Assembly: GCA_946479405.1 (NCBI GenBank)
Contig: CAMLGD010000066.1
Coordinates: 1 to 15,147 of the forward strand
Reading direction: 5' to 3'
DNA length: 15,147 nucleotides
From: an uncultured Vogesella sp.
GTDB lineage: Bacteria > Pseudomonadota > Gammaproteobacteria > Burkholderiales > Chromobacteriaceae
The number at the start of each line of letters is the position of its first letter. Position 1 is the first letter of the stretch. The position numbers and the translations under genes are program-made. Below are positions 1-8,187 of this stretch, one piece after another. Below the pieces are notes generated by a model, which was given only the letters and a program-made list of their open reading frames with translations, searched no databases and was not told where the DNA came from.

Positions 1-390
1 ACCGCCAGCGAGGAAGCGCGCGCAGTGGAAAGCAGCAAGCTGCTGAATTACGCGCTGCAATTCTTCGAGACACCGAAGCTGTACAGCGCCGGCAAGGCGG
101 TAAAAGAGATTCCGGTCTACAAGGGCGCCAGCAAGCAACTGCCGGTCGGCTTTGCCCGCGATGTCTATGCCACGGTGCCGCGCGGCCAGTCCGGCCACCT
201 GAAGGCCGAGCTGAGCACAGTGCAGCCGCTGATCGCTCCGGTGAAGCCGGGCCAGCAGGTGGGCAAACTGACCGTGTCGCTGGATGGCAAGGTATTGTCG
301 GAAAAGCCGGTCGTTGCGCTGCAAGGCGTGGAAGAGGGTGGTTTCATCAGCCGCCTGTGGGATAGCATCAAGCTCTGGCTGGGCTGGTAA
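1..390 (+). CDS. dacC: D-alanyl-D-alanine carboxypeptidase (PBP5/6 type), 3' end only
   Basis: Only the last 129 codons are present; the frame is open from base 1, so the gene starts upstream of the window. The segment aligns by memory with the C-terminal part of E. coli PBP5: an E-S-K-L-L-N-Y ... F-F-E-T block, then D-V-Y-x-T-V-P-R-G-Q, a beta-rich domain with L-D-G-K, and an end (G-F-I-S-R-L-W-D-S-I-K-L-W-L-G-W) that looks like the amphipathic helix anchoring these enzymes to the outer face of the inner membrane. The family trims the terminal D-Ala from peptidoglycan pentapeptides in the periplasm. The catalytic SxxK, SxN and KTG motifs would lie outside the window, so activity cannot be judged here. 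Its position before ybeD-lipB-lipA is the usual proteobacterial arrangement. The choice between dacA and dacC is uncertain. Confidence 0.88.
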   Translation, partial: TASEEARAVESSKLLNYALQFFETPKLYSAGKAVKEIPVYKGASKQLPVGFARDVYATVPRGQSGHLKAELSTVQPLIAPVKPGQQVGKLTVSLDGKVLSEKPVVALQGVEEGGFISRLWDSIKLWLGW

Positions 391-399
391 TTCCCGCGT

Positions 400-446
400 T
401 TGGCCGCATTTAGTGGGGCATGATGGCCCGGAATGCGGCCAACCTT
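400..446 (+). terminator. Inverted repeat after dacC, possible terminator
   Basis: TTGGCCGCATT (400-410) and AATGCGGCCAA (432-442) are perfect 11-bp inverted copies around a 21-base loop. The downstream arm is followed by CCTTTT, which gives a weak intrinsic terminator ten bases after the dacC stop. The arms are also two copies of the dispersed word described in the findings, so the structure may be a paired signature word used as a terminator. The short T run lowers confidence in strong termination. Confidence 0.5.
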
Positions 447-465
447 TTGCTGGACAGGAAGTGAC

Positions 466-744
466 ATGAGCAAGCAAGCAATCGATATCAATGACGTACT
501 GGAGTTTCCCTGCCGGTTCCCCATCAAGGTGATGGGCGAGTGCCACCCGGAGTTCCAGCTCACCATCTACGAAGTGGTACGGGTGCATGCGCCGGATCTG
601 GAGCATGCACACATCACCTCGCGCGACAGCTCCACTGGCAAATATGTGTCGCTGACCATTACCGTGACCGCCACCTCGCGCGAGCACCTGGACAATATCT
701 ACCGCTCGCTGACCAGCCATGCGCTGGTGAAGTGGGTGCTGTAA
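466..744 (+). CDS. ybeD: YbeD-like UPF0250 / DUF493 protein
   Basis: This 92-residue cytoplasmic protein belongs to the YbeD (UPF0250, DUF493) family, which has a small ACT-like alpha/beta fold. Recognisable blocks are L-E-F-P-C-R-F-P-I-K-V-M-G near residues 12-24, the centre S-S-T-G-K-Y-V-S-L-T-I-T-V, and L-D-N-I-Y-R-S-L near residues 75-82. Length is close to the usual 87-95. The ATG at 466 is chosen because AGGAAG lies 5-10 bases upstream; a longer reading from 433 would run through the inverted-repeat region and lacks a ribosome site. The biochemical role of the family is not established; its constant place between a dac gene and lipB suggests a link to lipoate metabolism or its regulation. 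The stop is 7 bases from the lipB start, so the two are probably co-transcribed. Confidence 0.9.
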   Translation: MSKQAIDINDVLEFPCRFPIKVMGECHPEFQLTIYEVVRVHAPDLEHAHITSRDSSTGKYVSLTITVTATSREHLDNIYRSLTSHALVKWVL

Positions 745-751
745 GGCTGCC

Positions 752-1375
752 ATGAGTCGCATCGTCAAATACCTGGGCCAGGTGGACTACACCCCGACCT
801 GGCACGCCATGCAGGCGTTCACTGACCAGCGCACGGCGGATACTCCGGATGAGTTGTGGTGCCTGGAGCACCCGCCGGTGTACACCCTGGGTCTGGCCGG
901 CAAGCCGGAACACCTGATCATGCCCAGCAGTATCGAGGTGGTGAAGTGCGACCGCGGCGGCCAGGTGACCTACCACGGGCCGGGCCAGCTGGTGGTGTAT
1001 CTGATGATTGACTTCAAGCGCATGGGCATTGGCGTGCGCGAGCTGGTGCGGCGTATCGAACAATCGGTAATCGACCTGCTGGCCGAGCTGGGCATCGAAG
1101 CCTATGGCGATGTGAACGCACCCGGCGTATACGTGGCCGGCGAAAAAATCGCTTCTCTGGGCTTGAGAATCAAGAACGGCGCGGTGTATCACGGTCTGAG
1201 TCTGAATGTGGACATGGATCTGACCCCGTTCAGCTGGATTAATCCTTGCGGCTATGCGGGCCTCAAGGTGACGCAATTGAAGAATCACGGTGCATCGCTT
1301 ACCGTGACGGAAACCGCCGCGCGGTTGCTGCCGCATCTGGAGCGCAACCTGACGGTGATCAAGGAGACAGCATGA
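752..1375 (+). CDS. lipB: Octanoyl-[acyl-carrier-protein]:protein N-octanoyltransferase LipB
   Basis: The 207-residue cytoplasmic enzyme transfers the octanoyl group from octanoyl-ACP to the lipoyl lysine of E2 and H proteins, the first step of lipoate assembly. The [12 protein letters not shown] motif is at residues 68-79 with His75. The catalytic pair is visible as Lys132 (in E-K-I-A-S-L-G) and Cys166 (in I-N-P-C-G-Y), each three residues before the E. coli LipB equivalents Lys135 and Cys169. Length is normal. The ATG at 752 starts the conserved N-terminus; its Shine-Dalgarno is only a weak AAGG overlapping the ybeD stop, consistent with translational coupling. Its TGA stop overlaps the lipA ATG (ATGA). 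Confidence 0.97.
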   Translation: MSRIVKYLGQVDYTPTWHAMQAFTDQRTADTPDELWCLEHPPVYTLGLAGKPEHLIMPSSIEVVKCDRGGQVTYHGPGQLVVYLMIDFKRMGIGVRELVRRIEQSVIDLLAELGIEAYGDVNAPGVYVAGEKIASLGLRIKNGAVYHGLSLNVDMDLTPFSWINPCGYAGLKVTQLKNHGASLTVTETAARLLPHLERNLTVIKETA

Positions 1376-2322
1376 AACTGGATAACCAGGCCGGCGTAAA
1401 GCACAAGGGCGCCGACAAGACCGCGCGGATTCCGATCAAGATCGTACCGCTGGACCAAAAGCTCAAGAAGCCGGAGTGGATTCGCGCCAAGTTGCCCAAT
1501 GGCCAACGCTTCAACGAGATCAAGCAGATTCTGCGCGAACAGAAGCTGCATACCGTGTGCGAAGAGGCCACCTGCCCGAACATCGGCGAGTGCTTCAGCA
1601 AGGGCACGGCCACGTTCATGATCATGGGTGACATCTGCACCCGTCGCTGCCCGTTCTGTGACGTCGGCCATGGCCGTCCGAACCCGCTGGATCCGAACGA
1701 GCCCAAGCATCTGGCCGAGACCGTGGCCGCGCTCAAGCTCAAGTACGTGGTGATTACCTCGGTGGATCGCGACGATCTGCGCGACGGTGGTGCCCAACAT
1801 TTTGCCGATTGCATCAGCGAAATCCGCAAGCTGTCGCCAAATACCCAGATCGAAGTATTGGTGCCGGACTTCCGCGGTCGTCTGGATATTGCGCTGGACA
1901 TCCTCAGCAAGACCCCGCCGGATGTAATGAACCACAACCTGGAAACCGCGCCACGCTTGTACAAGCAGGCGCGTCCGGGTGCAGATTACCTGCACTCGCT
2001 GCAACTGCTGCAGGAGTTCAAGAAGCTGTGCCCGGATGTATCCACCAAGTCCGGCATCATGGTGGGCCTGGGCGAGACCGATGAGGAAGTGTACGAAGTA
2101 ATGGCCGATATGCGAGTCCATAACATCGACATGATCACCATTGGCCAATACCTGCAGCCGACCGACGGCCACCTGCCGGTACTGCGCTATGTGCATCCGG
2201 ACCTGTTCAAGGCTTTTGAGAACAAGGCCTACGAGATCGGTTTCAAGCATGCTGCAGTGGGGGCGATGGTGCGTTCCAGCTATCACGCAGACGTACAGGC
2301 ACACGAGGCTGGCGTGGTGTAG
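1372..2322 (+). CDS. lipA: Lipoyl synthase LipA (radical SAM)
   Basis: The 316-residue radical-SAM enzyme inserts two sulfurs into protein-bound octanoyl groups to make the lipoyl cofactor. Both iron-sulfur sites are complete: the auxiliary-cluster C-x4-C-x5-C at Cys63, Cys68 and Cys74, and the radical-SAM C-x3-C-x2-C at Cys89, Cys93 and Cys96. The C-terminal V-R-S-S-Y-H-A motif carries the conserved serine associated with the auxiliary cluster. Length matches the family (E. coli has 321). The start at 1372 is preferred over an in-frame upstream start because AAGGAG (1361-1366) sits 5 bases before it and the ATG overlaps the lipB stop, implying translational coupling. The upstream extension would only read lipB in another frame. 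Confidence 0.98.
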   Translation: MKLDNQAGVKHKGADKTARIPIKIVPLDQKLKKPEWIRAKLPNGQRFNEIKQILREQKLHTVCEEATCPNIGECFSKGTATFMIMGDICTRRCPFCDVGHGRPNPLDPNEPKHLAETVAALKLKYVVITSVDRDDLRDGGAQHFADCISEIRKLSPNTQIEVLVPDFRGRLDIALDILSKTPPDVMNHNLETAPRLYKQARPGADYLHSLQLLQEFKKLCPDVSTKSGIMVGLGETDEEVYEVMADMRVHNIDMITIGQYLQPTDGHLPVLRYVHPDLFKAFENKAYEIGFKHAAVGAMVRSSYHADVQAHEAGVV

Positions 2323-2341
2323 TTACGCGGTTGCGCCGAAC

Positions 2342-2370
2342 AAAAAGCCGGGTAGCTACCCGGCTTTTTT
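2342..2370. terminator. Bidirectional intrinsic terminator, lipA / TenA-like gene
   Basis: A perfect palindrome, AAAAAGCCGGGTA GC TACCCGGCTTTTT, gives a strong GC stem with a T run on either strand. It lies 20 bases after the lipA stop and 13 bases beyond the stop of the convergent gene, so it can end both transcripts. Confidence 0.93.
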
Positions 2371-2382
2371 ATTTGCGGTGAT

Positions 2383-3162
2383 TCAGGCCAGGTTGGCCGC
2401 ATGCCTGGGTGGTTTGCTGCTGACATCCAGCTGCAGGCAACGGTCGAGAATGAGCTGCATGTAGCTGTAGCTTTTGCAAATGGCTGTTTGTAGCTGGTAT
2501 TGCAGGCAGCTGGAGGGTTGCTCGCCAGCCAGGGTGCAGATGATGTCCAGCGCTTCCCACGGGTGGACGTCATCATAGTGGGCATGCAGTTTCAGCCACT
2601 TCATGCTGCGCTTGCGGCGCCCCTCCGGTAGCGAGGCTTCGTAGCGCCCACTGGCACAAACGCGTTGCGACCATTCGCCGGTCGCGCCTTCGATGGCGTA
2701 GTTGGTGGCGGCCATGGCCAGCAGCAGCTCGTCGCTGGCGCTGCAATGCCAGCACCAGTGGCTGAGGGCGTGCATCTCCGGGGGTACTTGTTGTGCCTGC
2801 AGTTCTGCCATGGTGATGCCATAGCATTCCGCCCACGCCTGCCAGTAGTCGGCATGGTTCTGTTCTACCCGAATATTGCGCACCAGATAGCGGCGGGCCA
2901 TGTCCTCGCCTCGTTGGCGGCCAGCGCGCGTCTTTAGCAGGTTTTGCGCCATATACAGCGGAAACTGCTCGATCACCGGCCAGGTGCCGACCAGGAACAG
3001 GCGCATGGCAGCTAGCCCCAGTGTTCCGGTCGCCATGCGGTGAAACAGTTCATGCGCCACGACCAGCTGTTTGGCTGGCTGGCACTGTCTCAGCAATTGC
3101 TGCATCCACTGTGGATAGCTGGCAGTGTCGCGTAACGGCCCCTGGCGCACAAAATCATTCAC
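2383..3162 (-). CDS. TenA / heme-oxygenase-like iron-containing redox protein
   Basis: The 259-residue protein resembles the TenA/THI-4/PqqC superfamily, an all-helical heme-oxygenase fold, and in particular the branch annotated as iron-containing redox enzymes. Visible blocks are V-I-E-Q-F-P-L-Y (Glu65), V-E-Q-N-H-A-D-Y-W (Glu100, His103), N-Y-A-I-E-G-A-T-G-E-W-S (Glu158) and H-A-H-Y-D-D-V-H-P-W-E-A (His195, Asp197, Asp198, His200). These acidic and His residues fall on successive helices, as di-metal ligands do in UndA/CADD-like oxidases, so a metal-dependent oxidase or oxygenase is likely; the substrate is unknown. The TenA thiaminase cysteine was not identified. The GTG start at 3162 is chosen because AAAGGAAG lies 6 bases upstream and G3162 is also the last base of the upstream gene's TAG (TAGTG). 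A longer in-frame reading to 3273 would lie wholly inside the upstream gene. No signal peptide or membrane segment is evident. Confidence 0.82.
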   Translation of the reverse strand: MNDFVRQGPLRDTASYPQWMQQLLRQCQPAKQLVVAHELFHRMATGTLGLAAMRLFLVGTWPVIEQFPLYMAQNLLKTRAGRQRGEDMARRYLVRNIRVEQNHADYWQAWAECYGITMAELQAQQVPPEMHALSHWCWHCSASDELLLAMAATNYAIEGATGEWSQRVCASGRYEASLPEGRRKRSMKWLKLHAHYDDVHPWEALDIICTLAGEQPSSCLQYQLQTAICKSYSYMQLILDRCLQLDVSSKPPRHAANLA

Positions 3163-5675
3163 TAAAGACTTCCTTTGCTGGTGGTCTGCATATCCTGTTG
3201 CTGAATGTCTAGTGGTGCGGCAGGGGATGGTGTGGGCAGGCAATCGCGCTGGAAATGGTGTTGCACTTCGCATTCGCAGGTAAATGGTTGCGGCCGCATG
3301 ACGGCGTAGCCTTGGGCGTAATCGATGCCCAGCGCTGCCACTGCTTGCATGATCTGTGGCGTTTCCACGAACTCGGCAATGGTGCGTTTGCCCATGACAT
3401 GGCCAATGTGATTGATGGCCGAGACCATGGCGTGGTCGATCGGATCGTCCAGCATGTCTTTCACGAAACTGCCGTCTATCTTCAGGTAGTCCACTGGCAG
3501 ATGTTTCAGGTAGCTGAACGAAGACATGCCAGAGCCGAAATCATCCAGCGAGAAACGGCAGCCGAATTTCTGCAGTTCGGTAATGAAGCGGATGGCATCA
3601 CTGAGGTTGGCGATGGCGCTGGTCTCGGTGATTTCAAAGCAGATGGTTTGCGGCACAACCGCATGCAGGCTGAACTGGTCGCGCAGAAAGTCCAGGAAGG
3701 CATCGTCGCCAATGGTGGCGCCGGACAAATTGATGGCGCAGGTGGCGATGGATTCCGCTTTGCCGCAGCGCTGGCGTGCCGCCAGGGTGGTAAAGGCATT
3801 CTGCACCACCCAGCGGTCGATCAGCGGCATCAGGCCGTAGCGCTCGGCGGCGGGGATGAAGCTGATCGGCGGCACCAGTCGGCCAAACTCATCGTGCAGG
3901 CGCAACAGTAGTTCGATATGTCCCCCCGGCTCAGGTGGGCCACCGAGCGGTGCGATCTGTTGCGCATACAGGCAGAAACGGTGTTCTTCCAGCGCCAGGT
4001 GAATGCGCTGCACCCAGGCCATTTCACCAAATTTCAACGAGAGTTCAGAGTCGTCGGCATGGTAGATCTGCACCCGGTTGCGGCCCTTTTCCTTGGCCAT
4101 GTAGCAGGCAACGTCGGCGGCGCGCAGGGCCTCGGCCAGTGTGGTCATGGCATGGTTGATGTGCACCAAGCCAATACTGACGCTGACATTGAACGGATGT
4201 CCTTGCCATACAAAATGCAGGTCCTGCACGGTCTGGCGCAGTGTCTCGGCAATCTGTTCCGCGGGTATGGCCGGGCAGTGTTCCAGCAGAATGCCGAACT
4301 CATCACCCCCTAGCCGGGCGAGGGTGTCGCCATCGCGCAGTTGCTGTTGCAGCAGGGTGCAGATTTGGCGCAGCAGTTCATCGCCGGCAGCATGGCCGCA
4401 GGTGTCGTTCACCACCTTGAACTGATCCAGGTCCAGGAACATCAGGGCGTGTTCGGCATGTTGGCCGCTGTGTTGTTCCAGCTTGCCCAGCGCCTGTTCC
4501 AGCCGGTGCTCGAACTCACGGCGGTTGGCCAGACCGGTCAGGGCGTCGTGGGTTGCCTGCCAGGAAAGGTTGGCCACATATTGTCGTTCCCGTGTCATGT
4601 CGTGCAGTACCACTACGGCGCCGCTGATGCGGTTATTGCTATGGATGGGGGCCGCCACCAGCGATACTGCGATGGCGCTGCCATCCAGCCGCACCATCAA
4701 CTGGGCGTGCAGATTGCCGTCGCTGCACTCACCGGCCAGAATCTGGTCGATCAGTCGCCAGTCTTCCTGTGGCGAGTGTTCGTCGATGATGCGGAAAATG
4801 GAGGTGAGGGGCAGGCCGCGCGCTTGCTCGTCCAGCCAGGTGGTGAGTTGCTCGGCCGCCGGGTTCATGTAGGAAATGAAGCCGGTCTCGTCGGTAGTGA
4901 TGACGGCATCGCCAATCGAGGCCAGCGTGACCTGTGCCCGTTCTTTTTCGGCATGCAGGGCGGCTTCGAACGATTGCCGCTGGGCCAGTAGCTTGCCGGT
5001 GCGCAGTGCCGCCAGCAGGATCAGGATGCTGGCGGTGGCCAGATTGGCAGCCAGGAGCAGCAACTGGATGAAGCGGGAGCCTTCGCCAAGGGTATCGGAA
5101 AAGGCCTTTTCAATTGGGGTGACCTGCGAATTGATCTGCTGGATCTGCATGGCCCAGCGGGCGATGTCGGTCTCGCTGGCCTGTTGCCGGCTCAGGTCGC
5201 GGTGCATTTGCTCGGCAATCTGGGTGAGGCGTAGCACAAAGCGATCGCCGGTGCGCCAGTGCTCAATAGCGGTTTCCAGGTAGCTGAAATGGCGGAAGTT
5301 ACGAAACAGCCAGATCAGACCCTGAATATCCTGCGGGTGGTTACCGCCCTGCAGAAAACCGGCTTCGGCGCGGGCCAGGTCCGGCTCCGGGCGATCCAGC
5401 GCCATTCTGGCATCGTGGTCGCCCAGCGGGATGGCGATGGCGCGCTGGTACTGCAGGTAGTAGCTAAGGTCGCGGGTGTCGGCGTATAGCTTGAGATTGT
5501 AGATGGCATCTTTTTGCCCCTTGGACCACAGGCTTTCACCGCTGACATAGGCGCGCACACTAGACAGCACATTCAGGCTCACGCCGCTGATGGCGGCCTG
5601 CAGCAATGCCACGACAATGAATGGCCAGACAATGCCCAGCAGGTGCGATGGATTGCGGGTGGGGGTTTGGCGCAT
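3162..5675 (-). CDS. Membrane PAS-GGDEF-EAL cyclic-di-GMP turnover protein
   Basis: The 837-residue inner-membrane signalling protein has a membrane segment near residues 11-38, a roughly 160-residue periplasmic helical sensor region, a second membrane segment near 203-224, a PAS domain (about 240-365), GGDEF (about 370-540) and EAL (about 555-800). The GGDEF signature is intact at 456-460, with an R-D-G-D inhibitory site at 447-450, five residues before it. EAL catalytic residues appear retained: Glu588 (motif reads ELL), Asn649, Glu681 in E-I-T-E-T, Asp711-Asp712 in D-D-F-G-S-G, Lys732, Glu768 and Gln788. Both synthesis and breakdown of c-di-GMP are therefore possible. The ATG at 5675 is preferred over a TTG at 5702 because AAAGGTGA precedes it at a usable distance, whereas nothing precedes the TTG. 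The gene is translationally coupled to the downstream TenA-like gene. Confidence 0.94.
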   Translation of the reverse strand: MRQTPTRNPSHLLGIVWPFIVVALLQAAISGVSLNVLSSVRAYVSGESLWSKGQKDAIYNLKLYADTRDLSYYLQYQRAIAIPLGDHDARMALDRPEPDLARAEAGFLQGGNHPQDIQGLIWLFRNFRHFSYLETAIEHWRTGDRFVLRLTQIAEQMHRDLSRQQASETDIARWAMQIQQINSQVTPIEKAFSDTLGEGSRFIQLLLLAANLATASILILLAALRTGKLLAQRQSFEAALHAEKERAQVTLASIGDAVITTDETGFISYMNPAAEQLTTWLDEQARGLPLTSIFRIIDEHSPQEDWRLIDQILAGECSDGNLHAQLMVRLDGSAIAVSLVAAPIHSNNRISGAVVVLHDMTRERQYVANLSWQATHDALTGLANRREFEHRLEQALGKLEQHSGQHAEHALMFLDLDQFKVVNDTCGHAAGDELLRQICTLLQQQLRDGDTLARLGGDEFGILLEHCPAIPAEQIAETLRQTVQDLHFVWQGHPFNVSVSIGLVHINHAMTTLAEALRAADVACYMAKEKGRNRVQIYHADDSELSLKFGEMAWVQRIHLALEEHRFCLYAQQIAPLGGPPEPGGHIELLLRLHDEFGRLVPPISFIPAAERYGLMPLIDRWVVQNAFTTLAARQRCGKAESIATCAINLSGATIGDDAFLDFLRDQFSLHAVVPQTICFEITETSAIANLSDAIRFITELQKFGCRFSLDDFGSGMSSFSYLKHLPVDYLKIDGSFVKDMLDDPIDHAMVSAINHIGHVMGKRTIAEFVETPQIMQAVAALGIDYAQGYAVMRPQPFTCECEVQHHFQRDCLPTPSPAAPLDIQQQDMQTTSKGSL

Positions 5676-6001
5676 GGGTCGAATCACCTTTTCACGTGGC
5701 AAGGCCCGGTTGTGGTTGCCGGTGCGCTGGTCAGTCCGTGCGTAGGCGGCACGGGCAGTGTGGCGATACTGTATCGATGACGGGCTATGTGCTTTTTATG
5801 CATTATTGCCCATGTCATTGTGCGTTATAGCCGCATGTTCATGAAATGAATAGTGGCTTTTCGGTCGATGGATAGGGCGGCTGATTGTCTGCACGGGGGC
5901 TGTGTTATCTGCATGCTGCGGGCGGCAGCAGACAGCGCACAGGCCGGCTGTTTCGCGTCAAACAGCGTCCGCTCACGCCAGATAATTTGTCGTGGACGTG
6001 A

Positions 6002-6029
6002 AAAAGGCAAGCTCTCAAGCTTGCCTTTT
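6002..6029 (-). terminator. Intrinsic terminator of tyrS
   Basis: Arms 6002-6013 and 6018-6029 (AAAAGGCAAGCT / AGCTTGCCTTTT) pair perfectly around a 4-base loop. Read on the minus strand, the stem is followed by a T run, about 32 bases after the tyrS stop. Confidence 0.9.
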
Positions 6030-6032
6030 GCA

Positions 6033-6052
6033 TGCGGCCAACGTTGGCCGCA
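6033..6052. repeat. Perfect 20-bp palindrome made of two copies of a dispersed word
   Basis: TGCGGCCAAC is joined directly to its complement GTTGGCCGCA, lying between the tyrS stop codon and the tyrS terminator. The half-site recurs 11 more times in this window as its 9-base core. It could extend the terminator as a second hairpin or be a paired recognition word. Confidence 0.85.
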
Positions 6053-6061
6053 GTGGCGGGC

Positions 6062-7336
6062 TTATTGCCAGCACACCAGGGTGTGATTCTTTTTGCCACG
6101 CTTGAGCAGGCTGTACTGGCCAAACAGACGCTCACCATCGGCGATCTGGTGCTCCAGGCTGTCGGCCTTGTTGCCGTTGATGCTGACTGCGCCGCTCTGG
6201 ATGAAAGTACGTGCCTCGGATTTGGACTTGGCCAGGCCGCCAGCTACCAGGGCGTCAATCAGGCCGCTGCTGTCACGGGTCAGCTGAATGCTGGGCATGC
6301 CGTCCTGGGCCAGTTGTGCCAGATCTGATTCGGTCAGTTCGGCCACGCTGCCGGAGAACAGGCTGGCGCTGATGCGCTGCGCGGCCGCTAGCGCTGCGGC
6401 GCCATGCACCAGTGCGGTGGCTTGCTCGGCCAGGATGCGCTGCGCTTCCGGCTTGTCACCGCTGCTCTTGTCCTTCTCTTCAATGGCGTCGATCTCGGCG
6501 ATGGACAGGAAGGTGAAGTAACGCAGGAATTTGTACACGTCGGCGTCGGCGGTATTCAGCCAGAACTGGTAGAACGCGTACGGAGACGTTTTCTTGGCAT
6601 CGAGCCAGATGGCGCCGGATTCGGTTTTGCCGAATTTGGTACCGTCGGCCTTGGTTACCAGCGGCAGGGTCAGGCCGTAGACCTGATGCTGATGCAGGCG
6701 GCGGGTGAGATCGGTGCCGGCGGTGATGTTGCCCCATTGATCGGAGCCGCCAATCTGCAATACGCAGCCGTGGCGACGGTACAGTTCGGCAAAGTCATAG
6801 CCCTGCAGCAGGCTGTAGCTGAATTCGGTGTAGCTGATGCCCTGGTCTTCACGGCTGATACGCTGCTGTACCGACTCTTTCTTGATCATCTGGTTGACCG
6901 AGAAGTGCTTGCCGATGTCGCGCAGGAACTCCAACGCGCCCATGCCGCCGAACCAGTCGTAGTTGTTGGCCATGATCGCGGCGTTATCGCCTTCAAACGA
7001 CAGGAACGGCGACACCTGGCCGCGGATTTTCTCTACCCAGCCGGCGATCACGTCCGGGGTGTTGAGCTTGCGCTCGGCAGCCTTGAAGCTGGGGTCGCCG
7101 ATCATGCCGGTGGCGCCGCCCACCAGGGCAATGGGCTTGTGACCAAATTGCTGGAAGCGTTTCAGCACCAGTACCGGTACCAGGTGGCCAAGATGCAGGC
7201 TGTCGGCGGTCGGGTCGAAGCCGCAATACAACGTCACGCTTTCCTTGGTCAGCAGTTCGTCGAGGGCTGCCGCGTCGGTTTGTTGCGCGATCAGGCCACG
7301 GGCTTGCAGATCCTGGATAAGGGCGGACTGGTGCAT
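6062..7336 (-). CDS. tyrS: Tyrosyl-tRNA synthetase
   Basis: The 424-residue class I aminoacyl-tRNA synthetase charges tRNA-Tyr. [15 protein letters not shown] carries the HIGH-type motif (HLGH, residues 48-51); the KMSKS equivalent is K-F-G-K-T at 234-238, typical of the bacterial TyrRS form. The G-G-S-D-Q-W-G-N-I block (196-204) is the conserved active-site region. A C-terminal S4-like RNA-binding domain starts around residue 355 ([12 protein letters not shown]). Length equals that of E. coli TyrS. The ATG at 7336 has AGGAG about 10 bases upstream. It appears monocistronic, with its own terminator at 6002-6029. Confidence 0.98.
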   Translation of the reverse strand: MHQSALIQDLQARGLIAQQTDAAALDELLTKESVTLYCGFDPTADSLHLGHLVPVLVLKRFQQFGHKPIALVGGATGMIGDPSFKAAERKLNTPDVIAGWVEKIRGQVSPFLSFEGDNAAIMANNYDWFGGMGALEFLRDIGKHFSVNQMIKKESVQQRISREDQGISYTEFSYSLLQGYDFAELYRRHGCVLQIGGSDQWGNITAGTDLTRRLHQHQVYGLTLPLVTKADGTKFGKTESGAIWLDAKKTSPYAFYQFWLNTADADVYKFLRYFTFLSIAEIDAIEEKDKSSGDKPEAQRILAEQATALVHGAAALAAAQRISASLFSGSVAELTESDLAQLAQDGMPSIQLTRDSSGLIDALVAGGLAKSKSEARTFIQSGAVSINGNKADSLEHQIADGERLFGQYSLLKRGKKNHTLVCWQ

Positions 7337-7399
7337 CTTGAAAACTCTCCTGAAGTTGGTGCGGTGCCTGCCTTGGCTGGCAATGGCGGCAAAGGGGCT

Positions 7400-7405
7400 A
7401 TTCTA
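7400..7405 (-). promoter_or_regulatory. Candidate -10 element for tyrS
   Basis: TAGAAT on the minus strand, in the context GCTAGAATAGC, lies 64 bases upstream of the tyrS start. It matches five of six consensus positions, but no good -35 is seen at 16-18 bases. The position is plausible; the call is tentative. Confidence 0.35.
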
Positions 7406-7466
7406 GCCGATTTTGCCGCCAGGCCGCCCCGGCATTTGCGCCGCAACATTCGTTAAGGCTTTGTTG

Positions 7467-7494
7467 TTGGCCGCCATGGTGTCACGGGTAAAAT
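7467..7494 (+). promoter_or_regulatory. Candidate promoter of the cytochrome b561 gene
   Basis: TTGGCC (7467-7472) and TAAAAT (7489-7494) are spaced by 16 bases, and the start codon follows 32 bases later. The -10 is good, the -35 matches only TTG. This is the best candidate in the divergent tyrS/cytochrome gap. Confidence 0.4.
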
Positions 7495-7526
7495 GCCAAC
7501 GGTTGGCAATCATATGGAGCAGGGCA

Positions 7527-8171
7527 ATGAATTATCGGGTGAAGGTTTGGGATCTGCCGACGCGCTTGTTCCACTGGTCACTGGTGGCCTTGTTCGGGCT
7601 GATGTGGTGGAGCGCGGAAAACGGACAGTTGTTGTGGCATACCCGTGCCGGTGTGGTGCTGCTGGTGCTGGTGCTGTTCCGCTTGCTGTGGGGGCTGCTG
7701 GGCAGCCAGACGGCGCGGTTTGGCCACTTTGTGCGCGGCCCGGCAGCGATACGGCGCTACCTGCGTGGCGAGCACGACGGCATCGGCCACAACCCGTTGG
7801 GGGCATTGATGGTGCTGGCACTGTTGGCCGCACTGCTGGTGCAGGTGGGCTTGGGCTTGTTTGCTGTGGATGTGGATAGCTATACCTTTGATGGCCCGCT
7901 GGCAAAGCTGCTGGACAGCGAACTGGCCGAGCAGGTCAGCGAATGGCACGAGGCCTGGTTCAATGTGCTGTTGGCGCTGGTGGGTATACACCTGCTGGCC
8001 ATCATCGGCTATCGTGTGCTACGCCGGGAAAACCTAGTGAAGCCGATGTTGACCGGGCATAAGGAGGTTGCGCAACCGATAGCACCGCCGGCATTTGTCT
8101 CACCCTGGCTGGCCGTGCTGTTGCTGGCCGTAGTTGCGGCGGTGGTGTTGGGCGGACTGGCGCTGGTATAG
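7527..8171 (+). CDS. Cytochrome b561-family membrane protein
   Basis: The 214-residue integral membrane di-heme b-type cytochrome is of the kind found with Ni-Fe hydrogenases or next to c-type cytochromes. Characteristic blocks are V-W-D-L-P-T-R-L-F-H-W (His16), W-H-T-R-A-G (His38), G-H-N-P-L-G-A (His88), the W-H-E pair (His141) and L-V-G-I-H-L-L-A (His155). His16, His38, His141 and His155 are the likely heme ligands, but the exact pairing is inferred. Four hydrophobic helices form the usual core; an extra hydrophobic stretch near 193-213 would add a fifth. The ATG at 7527 is chosen over an upstream in-frame start because the conserved family N-terminus begins here and a GGAGCAGGG stretch precedes it. 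It probably passes electrons between the quinone pool and periplasmic cytochromes such as the adjacent c' proteins. Confidence 0.9.
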   Translation: MNYRVKVWDLPTRLFHWSLVALFGLMWWSAENGQLLWHTRAGVVLLVLVLFRLLWGLLGSQTARFGHFVRGPAAIRRYLRGEHDGIGHNPLGALMVLALLAALLVQVGLGLFAVDVDSYTFDGPLAKLLDSELAEQVSEWHEAWFNVLLALVGIHLLAIIGYRVLRRENLVKPMLTGHKEVAQPIAPPAFVSPWLAVLLLAVVAAVVLGGLALV

Positions 8172-8187
8172 ACGGTGGCAGGTAAAC

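Larger units (their letters stand above)
5676..6061. other. 386-base gap between the GGDEF-EAL gene and tyrS
   Basis: No convincing gene is visible; short open frames here lack ribosome sites and recognisable composition. The tyrS-proximal end holds the terminator and palindrome listed separately. The rest, relatively AT-rich around 5765-5860, presumably carries the promoter of the GGDEF-EAL gene; a TATAAC (minus strand, 5824-5829) is the best -10 but its -35 is poor. I see no tRNA cloverleaf. Confidence 0.5.

Noticed and set aside
1285..2304. Long open frame on the minus strand opposite lipA
   Set aside because: LipA is certain from both iron-sulfur motifs; the opposite frame has no recognisable domain and is a by-product of GC-rich codon use.
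4341..4991. 216-codon open frame on the plus strand opposite the GGDEF-EAL gene
   Set aside because: It lies fully within a well-supported multidomain gene and shows no domain of its own.
5676..6001. Possible tRNA or small RNA in the gap
   Set aside because: Only short local hairpins such as GCTGC/GCAGC are visible; no cloverleaf arms or TTC-type T-loop could be lined up.
6404..7456. 350-codon open frame on the plus strand opposite tyrS
   Set aside because: It mirrors the codons of tyrS, has no family features and no convincing ribosome site.
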